Shown piece after piece: positions 18,082-27,591 of a stretch of 64,000 nucleotides of DNA. Below the pieces are notes generated by a model. It did not search any database. It saw only the letters and a program-made list of their open reading frames with translations, and was not told the origin of the DNA. The position numbers were made by a program, and so were the translations under genes. The stretch's first letter is position 1. The number at the start of each line of letters is the position of its first letter. This DNA comes from Pseudomonas abietaniphila (GTDB lineage Bacteria > Pseudomonadota > Gammaproteobacteria > Pseudomonadales > Pseudomonadaceae): the NCBI RefSeq assembly GCF_039697315.1, contig NZ_CP155619.1:4402001-4466000 (forward strand). Direction: 5' to 3'.

Positions 18082-18864
18082 TCACTGCATCGAAGAACGC
18101 GGCGCAACCGGCTGGTTGTCGTTGGAAATGGTCACTTCCACACGACGGTTCATCGCACGGCCCGACGCGCTGGCGTTATCCGCCACCGGGTACTCCTTGC
18201 CATAACCCTGTGCGACCACACGGTCCATGGCCACGCCCATCTTCACCAGTGCCATACGCACCGAGTTCGCGCGGCGCTCGGACAGCGACTGGTTGTAGGT
18301 CGCCGAACCGGTGCTGTCGGTGTAGCCCTCGACGATCACCTTGCGATCAGGGTTTTCCGACAGGAACTGCGCCAGCTTGTTCACGTTCACCAGGCCCGCC
18401 GACTTCAGCTCAGCCTTGTTCAGGTCAAACAGCACGTCGCCGAAGGTCACCAGCGTACCGCGCTCGGTCTGCTTGGCGTTCAAGCTGTTCTGCAGTTGCT
18501 TGATCTGAGCATCGCGAGCATCCAGACGCGCTTGAGCACGTTGGGCCGATGCGTTTTTCAGATCGTTCTCAGCTGTCTTCAGATTGATTGTTTGCTTCGC
18601 CAGCTCGACGCGCTGGTTGGTCAGGTAAGCCAGCTGGTCGACTTTCTTTTCGTCGTCATGATTGCGATACGCGGCGTCTGCCTTGTCCAGCCATTCGCTG
18701 GCGTCTTTGGTTTCCAATGCCGCCAGTTCAGTGGCTTTTGGATTGCTTTGCAGCGCCGAGTAGTTGGTCCGGGCTTGTTCCAGGTTCACGTTAGGTTGCG
18801 AGGAGCAGGCAGCCAGACCAACGCTCAGGGCCAGCAGGGCAGGGATCAGTACTTGTTTACGCAT
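18082..18864 (-). CDS. lptF: OmpA-family outer-membrane lipoprotein LptF
   Basis: This 260-residue protein has a lipoprotein signal (MRKQVLIPALLALSVGLAAC, Cys20). Next comes a helical, Ala/Gln/Asp-rich DUF4398-like region (about 30-130). The C-terminal OmpA peptidoglycan-binding domain (about 140-250) shows VTFGDVLFDLNKAEL, VEGYTDSTGSATYNQSLSER and GRAMNRRVEVTI. It probably anchors the outer membrane to peptidoglycan. It corresponds to P. aeruginosa LptF, an AlgU-regulated survival lipoprotein. The ATG at 18864 follows AAAGGAAG. The upstream DUF4398 gene is 48 bases away in the same unit. Confidence 0.85.
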   Translation of the reverse strand: MRKQVLIPALLALSVGLAACSSQPNVNLEQARTNYSALQSNPKATELAALETKDASEWLDKADAAYRNHDDEKKVDQLAYLTNQRVELAKQTINLKTAENDLKNASAQRAQARLDARDAQIKQLQNSLNAKQTERGTLVTFGDVLFDLNKAELKSAGLVNVNKLAQFLSENPDRKVIVEGYTDSTGSATYNQSLSERRANSVRMALVKMGVAMDRVVAQGYGKEYPVADNASASGRAMNRRVEVTISNDNQPVAPRSSMQ

Positions 18865-18912
18865 GATGGTTTCTTCCTTTAAATCAATGGCCAATGCATG
18901 AAAGGCGAAGGG

Positions 18913-19338
18913 TTACTGGCTGACCGGCTGAGCCTGGCGCATGCCTTCTTCACGCAGTTCATTGACGCCCTGACGAGCATCCTGCACCGCTTTCTGTGCC
19001 TTGGCGGCCTGAGCCTTACGCTCGGCTACACGAGCGTCCCATTCGGCTTGCTCGGCATATTTGCGGGCTTCGTCGTATTTCTTTTCCTGCATGGCCAGTT
19101 CGGCCTGCTTGAACTTGTCCTGGGCGGATTTCATTTCCACCGCTGCGTACTCGGTACCGCCTGCAGTAACGGCTGCGTTCACTGCGGATTGGGTGACGGC
19201 ATATTGCTCGCTGGGCGGGTTGCCTGCGCAACCGGCGAGCAGGAAGCTGGTGCCCAGAGCCAGCGCGGCCAGTTTCAGCCCGCGCAGGCCAGTGAACGTG
19301 GTTTTGGCAGTGCTGATATTCATGGTGGTCAACTCCAT
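18913..19338 (-). CDS. DUF4398 lipoprotein
   Basis: This 141-residue protein starts at 19338 after CAGGAG with 7-base spacing. The signal peptide ends in LGTSFLLAGC (lipidated Cys about residue 31). The mature part is a highly charged Ala-rich helical pair (YAAVEMKSAQDKFKQAELAM, YAEQAEWDARVAERKAQAAK), the DUF4398 domain. It precedes lptF, and its helical region resembles the N-terminal half of LptF, so the two may act together in the periplasm. An upstream in-frame ATG at 19371 is less likely because it lacks a ribosome-binding site. Confidence 0.8.
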   Translation of the reverse strand: MELTTMNISTAKTTFTGLRGLKLAALALGTSFLLAGCAGNPPSEQYAVTQSAVNAAVTAGGTEYAAVEMKSAQDKFKQAELAMQEKKYDEARKYAEQAEWDARVAERKAQAAKAQKAVQDARQGVNELREEGMRQAQPVSQ

Positions 19339-19452
19339 TTTGAAACTCCTGAAAAACACGTTGTTTTCCATTTCAGTCAAGGGCCTGGCGGCTGGATGAC
19401 GGGGTCATGTATCCGCTGCCATCTGTCGGCTTTTTCTGTAATGGCTAAAGGC

Positions 19453-19480
19453 TCGGACCTGAGCAGTTTTTGAATAGTTC
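19453..19480 (-). promoter_or_regulatory. AlgU (sigma-22/RpoE-type) promoter candidate for DUF4398-lptF
   Basis: On the minus strand GAACTA (19480-19475), a 17-base spacer and TCCGA (19457-19453) match the AlgU consensus GAACTT-N16/17-TCtgA closely. The -10 lies about 115 bases before the start codon of the first gene. The P. aeruginosa lptF gene is AlgU-dependent, which supports this. Confidence 0.55.
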
Positions 19481-19548
19481 AGCGTTTTTTAGCCATCTGA
19501 CTGGATGGATTTTTACAAAGTGAGAAATTGGCGCTGCAAAATTGGCAC

Positions 19549-19588
19549 AAAAAAAGACGCGCCAGGCCCGTGGTAACGGGGTGGCGCG
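19549..19588 (-). terminator. Rho-independent terminator of the 19622 gene
   Basis: On the minus strand CGCGCCA pairs with TGGCGCG around a GC-rich inner stem (CCCCGT/ACGGGCC) and is followed by TCTTTTTTTT. Confidence 0.9.
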
Positions 19589-19621
19589 ACCTTTTTAAAC
19601 GCGCTGAAAACGACGTCGTAA

Positions 19622-19966
19622 TCAGTGCTGCTGGCTGTCCTGCTGATCGGACAAATCCTGCAGAAAACGACGAGACAGAGCGAGGAAACGCGGTGTTGGA
19701 CCGACATCTTCGTAGAGCGGATCGCCTTCTTCATCGGTGGCGACCACGTGCGAACCCTTGATATACGGAAAGCTGGCTTCCAGCTCTTCCAGGGCGGCGC
19801 CGATCAGCTCGCCCATTAATTCTTCCGGGGTGCGCTTGGGGTACATTTCAGCCAGCGCGGCCAGCCGTGCAGCGGCTTCGACATCCAGATGAACCGCATA
19901 GCCGGTCTTGGTCAGGCGACCCTTGGCGGTCTGTTCCCACTGTTTTGCGAGCTCACGAATTTTCAT
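19622..19966 (-). CDS. Conserved small protein of unknown function
   Basis: This 114-residue cytosolic protein starts with MKIRELAKQWEQTAKGRLTK. ARLAALAEMYPKRTPEELMG and AALEELEASFPYIKG suggest compact helices resembling a ribbon-helix-helix regulator. The acidic segment ATDEEGDPLYEDVGPTPRFL follows. I recall the family being conserved in Pseudomonas and sometimes labelled a pilin assembly protein; I see nothing in the sequence that proves such a role. The ATG at 19966 has AAGAGG-like sequence upstream, better supported than the frame opening at 19984. It is divergent from ppc. Confidence 0.75.
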   Translation of the reverse strand: MKIRELAKQWEQTAKGRLTKTGYAVHLDVEAAARLAALAEMYPKRTPEELMGELIGAALEELEASFPYIKGSHVVATDEEGDPLYEDVGPTPRFLALSRRFLQDLSDQQDSQQH

Positions 19967-20199
19967 AAAGACCTCTTCGTACACCCGCGTGGTGGCGGGT
20001 TCAGGCGGATGTTCGAACCCTCGTGGGGTTCGCTGATGAGACTAGCTTGCTCCCGGCAGATGTGCGGCAAAGGGTTGCGCGCATGTATGAATTTGTCGCT
20101 CTATACACAGAGATAGAGGCAAAACTTACGAGGGCGTTCAGTTTCGAGTGATCGAACTGACTCAAGGCAGAACAAAAAAACGCTGAAGGAGAAGGCTGG

Positions 20200-22836
20200 A
20201 TGGCTGATATCGATGCACGTTTGCGGGAGGACGTTCACCTGTTGGGCGAGCTGTTGGGCAACACCATCCGTGATCAGCACGGGGCTGATTTTCTCGAGAA
20301 GATTGAGCGTATCCGCAAAAGCGCCAAGGCCGGTCGACACGGCTCGACGCAAAGCACCGGGCAACTGAGCTCCAACCTTGAAAGCCTCGGTGAAGACGAG
20401 CTGCTGCCGGTGGCGCGGGCGTTCAACCAGTTCTTGAACCTGGCCAACATCGCTGAGCAATACCAGCTCATCCATCGCCGCGATGACAGCAAGCCGCAAC
20501 CCTTCGAGTCTCGCGTGCTGCCGGAATTGCTGGAGCGTCTCAAGCAATCCGGGCAATCCTCCGAAGCGCTGGCGCGCCAGCTCGGCAAGCTGGAAATCGA
20601 GCTGGTGCTCACCGCGCACCCCACCGAAGTCGCGCGCCGGACCTTGATCCAGAAATACGACGCCATCGCCGCGCAGCTCGCCGCCCTCGACCATCGTGAC
20701 CTGAACCGCCTTGAGCGCGAGCAGATCACCGAGCGGCTGCAACGCCTGATCGCCGAAGCCTGGCACACCGAAGAGATCCGCCGCATTCGACCCACGCCCG
20801 TGGACGAAGCGAAGTGGGGATTTGCGGTGATCGAAAACTCGCTGTGGCAAGCCATTCCCAATTACCTGCGCAAAGCCGATCAGGCGCTGCACGCCGCGAC
20901 GGGCCTGCATTTGCCACTCGAAGCCGCACCGATTCGCTTTGCCTCGTGGATGGGCGGTGACCGGGATGGCAACCCGAATGTCACCGCAGCTGTCACCCGT
21001 GAAGTGCTCTTGCTGGCGCGCTGGATGGCTGCCGATCTCTACCTGCGAGATGTAGATCAACTGGCGGCTGAGTTGTCGATGCAGCAGGCCAGCCCGGCGC
21101 TGATGGCGGCGGCGGGAGACAGTGCCGAGCCTTACCGCAGCGTGCTGAAAAAACTCCGCGAACGGCTGCGGGCCACCCGTAACTGGGCGCATGCCTCGTT
21201 GAGTGTCACGCAGCCTGCGCCTGAAGGTGTGCTGCACAACAATCGCGATCTACTGGACCCGTTGCAGCTGTGTTTTCAGTCGCTGCATGAGTGCGGCATG
21301 GGCGTGATCGCCGACGGTCCGTTGCTGGATTGCCTGCGTCGCGCTGTGACGTTCGGACTGTTTCTGGTCAAGCTCGACGTGCGTCAGGACTCCACGCGGC
21401 ACAGCTCGGCGATGACCGAAATCACCGATTATCTGGGGCTTGGGCGCTACAACGAGTGGGATGAAGACGCGCGTATCGAGTTTCTGTTGCGTGAGTTGAG
21501 CAATAAGCGTCCGCTGCTGCCCGCGCACTTCAAGCCCGCCGCCGATACGGCCGAAGTGCTGGCGACCTGTCGGGAAGTGGCCGCTGCGCCTGCCGCATCG
21601 CTGGGATCGTACGTGATCTCCATGGCCGGGGCGGCGTCCGATGTGCTGGCCGTACAACTGCTGTTGAAGGAAGCCGGATTGCAGCGCCCGATGCGCGTGG
21701 TGCCGTTGTTCGAGACCCTGGCCGACCTGGACAACGCCGGGCCGGTGATCGAGCACTTGCTGAGCCTGCCGGGCTATCGCCTGCGTTTGCACGGCCCGCA
21801 GGAAGTCATGATCGGTTACTCCGACTCGGCCAAGGATGCGGGCACGACAGCCGCCGCCTGGGCACAGTACCGGGCGCAGGAAAAACTGGTGGAGATCTGC
21901 CGCGCGCAACAGGTTGAACTGCTGCTGTTCCATGGTCGCGGTGGCACGGTCGGCCGGGGCGGTGGTCCGGCTCACGCGGCGATTCTCTCGCAGCCGCCGG
22001 GCTCGGTCGCCGGGCGTTTCCGCACCACCGAACAGGGCGAGATGATTCGCTTCAAGTTCGGCCTGCCGGACATCGCCGAACAAAACCTCAATCTGTATCT
22101 GGCGGCCGTGCTTGAAGCGACGCTGCAGCCGCCGCCAATGCCCGAGCCCGCCTGGCGTACGATGATGGATGAGCTGGCGGCGGATGGCGTCAGCGCGTAT
22201 CGCGCCGTGGTGCGAGAAAACCCTGAATTCGTCGAGTATTTCCGCCAGGCGACGCCTGAGCAGGAGCTTGGTCGCCTGCCGCTGGGCAGTCGACCGGCCA
22301 AGCGTCGAGAGGGTGGCGTCGAGAGCTTGCGGGCGATTCCGTGGATCTTCGCCTGGACCCAGACACGCTTGATGCTCCCTGCCTGGTTGGGTTGGGAAGA
22401 CGCCCTGAGCAAAGCCCTCAAGCGAGGCGAAGGCGAGCTTCTGGCGCAGATGCGTGAGCAGTGGCCGTTTTTCCGGACGCGGATCGACATGCTGGAGATG
22501 GTGCTCGCCAAGGCCGACAGCGACATCGCGCAACTCTACGACGAGCGTCTGGTGGAGCCGGGACTGCAGCATTTAGGTGCGCATTTGCGCGACCTATTGT
22601 CGCAGGCCTGCAGCGTGGTGCTGGGGTTGACCGGCCAGTCGCAGTTGCTGGCGCACAGTCCTGAAACCCTGGAATTCATCAGCCTGCGCAACACCTACCT
22701 CGATCCGCTTCATCTATTGCAAGCCGAGTTGCTGGCGCGATCCCGTGCTCAGGACGCGAGTCTGGACAGTCCTTTGGTGCAGGCCCTGTTGGTGTCTGTC
22801 GCAGGCATTGCCGCCGGTTTGCGCAACACGGGCTAA
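20200..22836 (+). CDS. ppc: Phosphoenolpyruvate carboxylase
   Basis: This 878-residue enzyme carboxylates PEP with bicarbonate to oxaloacetate, replenishing the TCA cycle. The catalytic His140 lies in [13 protein letters not shown]. Further signatures are [11 protein letters not shown], the substrate-binding [12 protein letters not shown] and [16 protein letters not shown], and the C-terminal hydrophobic end [10 protein letters not shown], which is needed for tetramer function. The length is standard for proteobacteria. GAAGGAGAAGG precedes the ATG. Confidence 0.97.
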   Translation: MADIDARLREDVHLLGELLGNTIRDQHGADFLEKIERIRKSAKAGRHGSTQSTGQLSSNLESLGEDELLPVARAFNQFLNLANIAEQYQLIHRRDDSKPQPFESRVLPELLERLKQSGQSSEALARQLGKLEIELVLTAHPTEVARRTLIQKYDAIAAQLAALDHRDLNRLEREQITERLQRLIAEAWHTEEIRRIRPTPVDEAKWGFAVIENSLWQAIPNYLRKADQALHAATGLHLPLEAAPIRFASWMGGDRDGNPNVTAAVTREVLLLARWMAADLYLRDVDQLAAELSMQQASPALMAAAGDSAEPYRSVLKKLRERLRATRNWAHASLSVTQPAPEGVLHNNRDLLDPLQLCFQSLHECGMGVIADGPLLDCLRRAVTFGLFLVKLDVRQDSTRHSSAMTEITDYLGLGRYNEWDEDARIEFLLRELSNKRPLLPAHFKPAADTAEVLATCREVAAAPAASLGSYVISMAGAASDVLAVQLLLKEAGLQRPMRVVPLFETLADLDNAGPVIEHLLSLPGYRLRLHGPQEVMIGYSDSAKDAGTTAAAWAQYRAQEKLVEICRAQQVELLLFHGRGGTVGRGGGPAHAAILSQPPGSVAGRFRTTEQGEMIRFKFGLPDIAEQNLNLYLAAVLEATLQPPPMPEPAWRTMMDELAADGVSAYRAVVRENPEFVEYFRQATPEQELGRLPLGSRPAKRREGGVESLRAIPWIFAWTQTRLMLPAWLGWEDALSKALKRGEGELLAQMREQWPFFRTRIDMLEMVLAKADSDIAQLYDERLVEPGLQHLGAHLRDLLSQACSVVLGLTGQSQLLAHSPETLEFISLRNTYLDPLHLLQAELLARSRAQDASLDSPLVQALLVSVAGIAAGLRNTG

Positions 22837-23102
22837 GGTGAGGGTGTCCACGCGGATGAGGGCGAAAGCCTTCATCTCGCGGCGCGTGGGTGATCGGCGA
22901 AGGCGCATCGCTTTAAAGTTGCGCCAGGTCATACCCGTCTGTTGATCGTTGCCAAGCTACTGGTTTATCGCGGGTTACTGCGACTTTTGGCGTCTTGTGC
23001 GGCATGAATCGGCTGTGTATCTTGATCAGCCTTTGGCCGTTGGGTCAGTTAATTTTTTTTGTGATTGGCCCCATTTAGGCGAATCCGACGAAATCTCTAT
23101 AA

Positions 23103-23768
<666 letters not shown>

Positions 23769-23787
23769 TCGTTTGATCGGTGCAGTG

Positions 23788-23820
23788 AACAACGGCCCGC
23801 TTGCGGGCCGTTGTTGTTTA
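23788..23820 (+). terminator. Rho-independent terminator of adk
   Basis: A perfect 13-base stem AACAACGGCCCGC / GCGGGCCGTTGTT with a two-base loop, followed by GTTTAT. The TATAAT at 23819-23824 at its edge may be the -10 of tsaB. Confidence 0.85.
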
Positions 23821-23872
23821 TAATGCGGCACGTTTTTGTCTAACCCTCTTTTGCACAACCGTGGAAAACCCG

Positions 23873-24547
23873 ATGACGACCCTGCTGGCCCTGGACACCG
23901 CCACTGAAGCCTGCTCAGTTGCTTTGCTGCACGACGGCAAAGTACTGACTCACTACGAGGTGATCCCGCGCCTGCACGCGCAGAAACTGTTGCCGATGAT
24001 CAAGGATCTGCTGGCCGAAGCGGGTATCGGCCTGTCAGCGCTGGACGCCATTGCATTCGGTCGCGGCCCGGGTGCCTTCACTGGTGTGCGCATCGCTATT
24101 GGCGTGGTTCAGGGGCTTGCGTTTGGGCTTGATCGTCCGGTGCTGCCCGTTTCCAACCTGGCCGTGCTGGCGCAGCGAGCGTTGCGCGAGCACGGCGTCA
24201 GCCAGGTCGCGGCGGCCATCGATGCGCGGATGGACGAAGTGTATTGGGGTTGCTACCGCGACATCGCGGGTGAAATGAAGCTGGTCGGCGAGGAAGCCGT
24301 GATGCCGCCGGAGCAGGCCGCGTTGCCCGCCGATGCTTCGGGAGAATGGTTCGGTGCTGGCACCGGTTGGGGCTACGCCGAGCGCATCCCGGTGACAGTG
24401 TCCGCTCAGGCCCCCGGCATGTTGCCCCACGCTCAGGACCTGCTGACGCTGGCGACCTTCGCCTGGCAGCGTGGCGAGGCCATCGTCGCTGACGATGCAC
24501 AGCCTGTTTATCTGCGTGACAAGGTCGCGACGCCGAAAGCGCGTTGA
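23873..24547 (+). CDS. tsaB: tRNA threonylcarbamoyladenosine biosynthesis protein TsaB
   Basis: This 224-residue ASKHA-fold protein partners TsaD and TsaE in making t6A37 of ANN-decoding tRNAs. The start LLALDTATEACSVALL is the first ATPase-like beta hairpin, and FGRGPGAFTGVRIAIGVVQG is the TsaB signature. The ATG at 23873 is chosen over an upstream GTG four codons earlier because it matches the family N-terminus (MTTLLALDT). The C-terminus is typical (YLRDKVATPK). tcdA, acting later in the same t6A pathway, lies at 44292. Confidence 0.95.
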   Translation: MTTLLALDTATEACSVALLHDGKVLTHYEVIPRLHAQKLLPMIKDLLAEAGIGLSALDAIAFGRGPGAFTGVRIAIGVVQGLAFGLDRPVLPVSNLAVLAQRALREHGVSQVAAAIDARMDEVYWGCYRDIAGEMKLVGEEAVMPPEQAALPADASGEWFGAGTGWGYAERIPVTVSAQAPGMLPHAQDLLTLATFAWQRGEAIVADDAQPVYLRDKVATPKAR

Positions 24548-24614
24548 ACGGGTCTGCCAAGCTCGGACGCCTGTTGGAGTGAGGCCGAACCGAGTACGCG
24601 CATCAACCCGGACT

Positions 24615-24650
24615 CTGTAGGAGACGTCCGAGGTTACGAGGGCAGCGAAT
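24615..24650. repeat. REP-like single arm, family A copy 3
   Basis: CTGTAGGAGACGTCCGAGG...GGCAGCGAA matches the left arm at 1101-1135. I see no inverted partner nearby, so it is a solo element. The rest of the 292-base gap 24548-24839 shows no other structure I can name. Confidence 0.7.
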
Positions 24651-24839
24651 CCGAACCGCAAACACGCTCGATCTGCGACCCAAGTCACAGGATTTGCTAC
24701 CGTTCGGCGACAAATGTTCATTTTCTGCTCGGTGGATTTAAACGTTTTGTAATAACTGTGGTCTAGTTATCGTTCGCGAGTTTGCTTAAGTGCGTTCCGT
24801 GAGATTAAATTGCCACTACAAGACGCCGAGTAAGCATCG

Positions 24840-25130
24840 ATGCGGATTAATGGTCCTTCACAACGTTCGTACCCGATAAAGCGCAAGCCGCGCAAAGGCT
24901 CTGCGACGATCGACAACGCCTCTGAAGAAGTGATCGACGACGTTGAAGTCATTCCTCAGTCGTCCCGTCGTCAGACCGGCAGCACCGCCAACGTGCCGGC
25001 TCGCCAGCAAGACATCATTTTCCCCCGTGCCATGAGCACCCGTGTTGCCCACGCGTTGAGCAGCTACCTGACGACGTCCACCTTTGTCGACTGGGATCTT
25101 GAGGTCTCGGGGCTCGACCTTCACGTTTGA
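24840..25130 (+). CDS. Hypothetical 96-residue protein coupled to a DUF72 gene
   Basis: This small protein has a basic N-terminus (MRINGPSQRSYPIKRKPRKG), an acidic middle (SEEVIDDVEVIP) and a C-terminal part (AMSTRVAHALSSYLTTSTFV) that may be helical. There is no signal peptide and no known domain. Its stop overlaps the TTG start of the DUF72 gene (TTGA), which implies coupled translation and a shared role. The codon usage looks normal for the region. Confidence 0.65.
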   Translation: MRINGPSQRSYPIKRKPRKGSATIDNASEEVIDDVEVIPQSSRRQTGSTANVPARQQDIIFPRAMSTRVAHALSSYLTTSTFVDWDLEVSGLDLHV

Positions 25131-25999
25131 ACGTCGCCAACCCGCCTTACTACATCGGTTGCCCGTCCTGGAGCGAAAACGCCTGGCGTCAGTCGTTGTA
25201 CCCGGAAGACGCGCGCAGCACGGATTTTCTCGAGCTCTACGCTCAAGTCTTCAACGCCGTTGAAGGCAACACCACGTTCTATGCCCGCCCGGCTGCCACC
25301 ACTGTGCAGCGCTGGGCGCAGGTCCTGCCTGAGCATTTTCGTTTCACCGCCAAGTTCCCCGGCGACATCAGCCATGCGGGCGACCTGCGCGAGCACCTGA
25401 CTTCGGCCGAGGATTTCCTGACGTTGCTGGCGCCCCTCGGCGAGCGCGTTCAACCGTTGTGGTTGCAACTGCCCGCGAGCTTCACCCCGAACCGGCTCGG
25501 TGAACTGGCGGCCTTTATCGAGGCGCTGGAGGGTCGGTCGCTGGCGGTGGAAGTGCGAAACATGGCGTTCTTCAACAAAGGCGAAGAAGAGCGGATGCTC
25601 AACCGCCTGCTGCTCGACCGTGGCGTCGAGCGTATCTGCCTGGATTCGCGGCCGCTCTTTAGCTGTGTTTCCAGCGATCCGGCCGTCCTGCACGCGCAAT
25701 CGAAAAAGCCGAAAGTCCCGCCACGTCCTGCTGCGTTGACGGCATTTCCACAGGTGCGGTTCATCGGGCGCCCGGAGCTGGAGGCTAACGACAGTTTTGT
25801 CCACCAGTGGGCGCAGAAAGTCGCCGGATGGATCGAGGAAGGGCGCACGCCGTATGTCTTTTTGCACACCCCGGACAACATTCAGGCGCCGGACCTTGCA
25901 CGACGTTTCCATCGGCAATTGATGACGTTGCTGCCGGGCTTGCCTGAACTGCCTGAGCTGGATCGTGGGCCGCAGGTGGAGCAACTCGGCCTGCTGTGA
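25127..25999 (+). CDS. DUF72 (YecE-like) family protein
   Basis: This 290-residue protein is a TIM-barrel-like DUF72 member. Signatures are YYIGCPSWSENAWRQSLYP near the N-terminus, FNAVEGNTTFYARP, FRFTAKFPGDISH, LAVEVRNMAFF and YVFLHTPDN near the C-terminus. The biochemical activity of the family is not established as far as I know; the fold resembles sugar isomerases and endonuclease IV-like barrels. The start is taken as TTG at 25127 because it overlaps the preceding stop and gives the full family N-terminus; no better ATG is present. Confidence 0.85.
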   Translation: MNVANPPYYIGCPSWSENAWRQSLYPEDARSTDFLELYAQVFNAVEGNTTFYARPAATTVQRWAQVLPEHFRFTAKFPGDISHAGDLREHLTSAEDFLTLLAPLGERVQPLWLQLPASFTPNRLGELAAFIEALEGRSLAVEVRNMAFFNKGEEERMLNRLLLDRGVERICLDSRPLFSCVSSDPAVLHAQSKKPKVPPRPAALTAFPQVRFIGRPELEANDSFVHQWAQKVAGWIEEGRTPYVFLHTPDNIQAPDLARRFHRQLMTLLPGLPELPELDRGPQVEQLGLL

Positions 26000-26041
26000 G
26001 GTCGATAGGGTGGACGCTCTCACTCTCCGGACACTTTGCCC

Positions 26042-26740
26042 ATGCGCGGCTCGACTGTTTTCCTCGCCTTATTGTTGATCAGCGCCGGGATGGTTTTTTC
26101 CGTCTGGCGAGGTTGGCTTGACGTGCCCGAGCGGTGGAACCCTTGGGCGCCGCTCGATGTACGGGAGCCGCCAAACCTGCTGACACGCTTCAAGCTTTGG
26201 CGCCTGGAGGATGACCCCTTGCTCTGTGATCAGGCGTTGCAGACCTCGACACTGCGTTACGCCCATCAGGCCGACAGCGGCCCGGATGCCAAATGCCCGT
26301 TGAACGATACGCTGCGTATTCAAGGCGGCGAAGTAACGTTAAGCAGCAGTTTTCTCTCCAGTTGTCGGCTCGCGGTGGCCTACGCGCTGTTCGATGTTCA
26401 CGCACTGCAACCGGCGGCGCAGGCGGTGTTCGGGGAGAAGGTCGTACAGATCGATCATCTGGGCAGCTTCGCCTGTCGCAACGTTTATAACCGCAGCGAG
26501 GGAAGGCTCAGCCAGCATGCGTCAGCCAATGCGCTGGATATCGCAGGGTTTCGTCTGGCAGACGGCAGGCGGATTTCAGTACTCAAGGACTGGAAAGACG
26601 ACGGGGACAACGGACGTTTTCTGAGGCTGGTCAGGGATGGCGCCTGCAAGCAGTTCAACACCGTCCTCGGCCCGGACTACAACGCCGCGCATCGGAATCA
26701 CTTTCATGTGGACATGGGACGTTGGCAGGTTTGTCGATAG
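26042..26740 (+). CDS. Extensin-like C-terminal domain protein
   Basis: This 232-residue protein has an N-terminal membrane anchor or signal (TVFLALLLISAGMVFSVWRG, about 4-23). An extensin-like C-terminal domain follows (about 55-232). The domain shows paired Cys residues (CDQALQ, KCPLND, SCRLAVAY, FACRNVY, GACKQFN, VCR), probably disulfides, plus SQHASANALDIAGF and HRNHFHVDMG. The His/Asp/His pattern resembles metal sites of M15-type D-Ala-D-Ala peptidases, which suggests a peptidoglycan-related periplasmic role; no activity is proven for the family. Confidence 0.82.
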   Translation: MRGSTVFLALLLISAGMVFSVWRGWLDVPERWNPWAPLDVREPPNLLTRFKLWRLEDDPLLCDQALQTSTLRYAHQADSGPDAKCPLNDTLRIQGGEVTLSSSFLSSCRLAVAYALFDVHALQPAAQAVFGEKVVQIDHLGSFACRNVYNRSEGRLSQHASANALDIAGFRLADGRRISVLKDWKDDGDNGRFLRLVRDGACKQFNTVLGPDYNAAHRNHFHVDMGRWQVCR

Positions 26741-26751
26741 ATGACATAGGA

Positions 26752-26842
26752 CCCTGTAGGCGCGCGCTTGCCCGCGATTGGATAGCTCATCTAACAAAGA
26801 TGCAGCGCTGGAAATGCCCAATCGCGGACCAGCGCGCTCCTG
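26752..26842. repeat. REP-like inverted pair, family E copy 1
   Basis: CCTGTAGGCGCGCGCTTGCC...GATTGG on the left and an imperfect inverted copy (CCAATCGCGGACCAGCGCGC...) on the right fill the gap between two convergent genes. A much better preserved copy lies at 41181-41267. Confidence 0.75.
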
Positions 26843-26863
26843 GGTTTGAAGAGCGATTATTCG

Positions 26864-27493
26864 TCAGGCGGCGATACGCAGGTTCTGCAACACGATTGGA
26901 CGTGCCCAGCCATTGTCGAACTCCAGATTGCGCTGTTGTTCGGTTATCTCTTCGGGGCTGTACGGCGTGGCGGGTTTGTCGGCCAGGTCCCATTCGAACT
27001 CGGCGATGGGCAGGAACAGAGGGCGTGGTTGAGGGCCAGGGCCGGGTTCGACGCTGTCGTCGTAAGGGTTGACTACGGTTGGACGCACCCAGCTGCTGTC
27101 GAACTCCAGATTGCGTTGTTGCTCAATCAGTTCGCTGGCGCTGAACGGCACAGCGGGTTTGTCGGCCAGGTCCCATTCGAATTCGGCGATGGGCAGAAAC
27201 AAGGGCTCCGGCGGAGCGATCTCCTTGTCTTCGACGGGGCAGGCGCGCTGCTCGACGATTTTGCTCAGGGTCCTGGCGCCGGCAATCGGCTCGCCGGTCA
27301 TGCTGTCCGTTGCCGCGACGACGCTGTAGGCCGGGGCCGTGCCCGCGTTATCGTCGACCTGTTGAGCCATTGCACGGGCAAACGCATCCTGCCAGAGCTG
27401 CGTGACGCCGCTCAGGGTTTCGGTATTGCGTACGCTGTAGTCGCCTGCGTACGTCAAATAACCTATCGATGATGTTTGCTGAATGTCTGACAT
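26864..27493 (-). CDS. Protein of unknown function with duplicated 44-residue motif
   Basis: This 209-residue cytosolic protein has a unique N-terminal region (1-90), then two near-identical segments at about 97-140 and 158-201. Each begins PLFLPIAEFEWDLADKPA and ends EQQRNLEFD..W.RP. They are joined by a Pro/Gly/Asp linker (NPYDDSVEPGPGPQPR). The DNA is also repeated (about 26918-27020 and 27098-27203), so the duplication is fairly recent. I recognise no domain. It is convergent with the extensin-like gene and divergent from rsmJ. Confidence 0.75.
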   Translation of the reverse strand: MSDIQQTSSIGYLTYAGDYSVRNTETLSGVTQLWQDAFARAMAQQVDDNAGTAPAYSVVAATDSMTGEPIAGARTLSKIVEQRACPVEDKEIAPPEPLFLPIAEFEWDLADKPAVPFSASELIEQQRNLEFDSSWVRPTVVNPYDDSVEPGPGPQPRPLFLPIAEFEWDLADKPATPYSPEEITEQQRNLEFDNGWARPIVLQNLRIAA

Positions 27494-27591
27494 AAGCGCT
27501 CAGTACATGCCGTGGCTCTGGCAAAATGCCGGATACTTTCGTTATCGGCAGATGTTGCCAATCATTAAGAAAATTTGAGCGTGTGGAAACG

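Noticed and set aside
18866..19600. Open frames on the plus strand over the DUF4398-lptF region
   Set aside because: They are antisense to two lipoprotein genes with clear lipoboxes and ribosome-binding sites.
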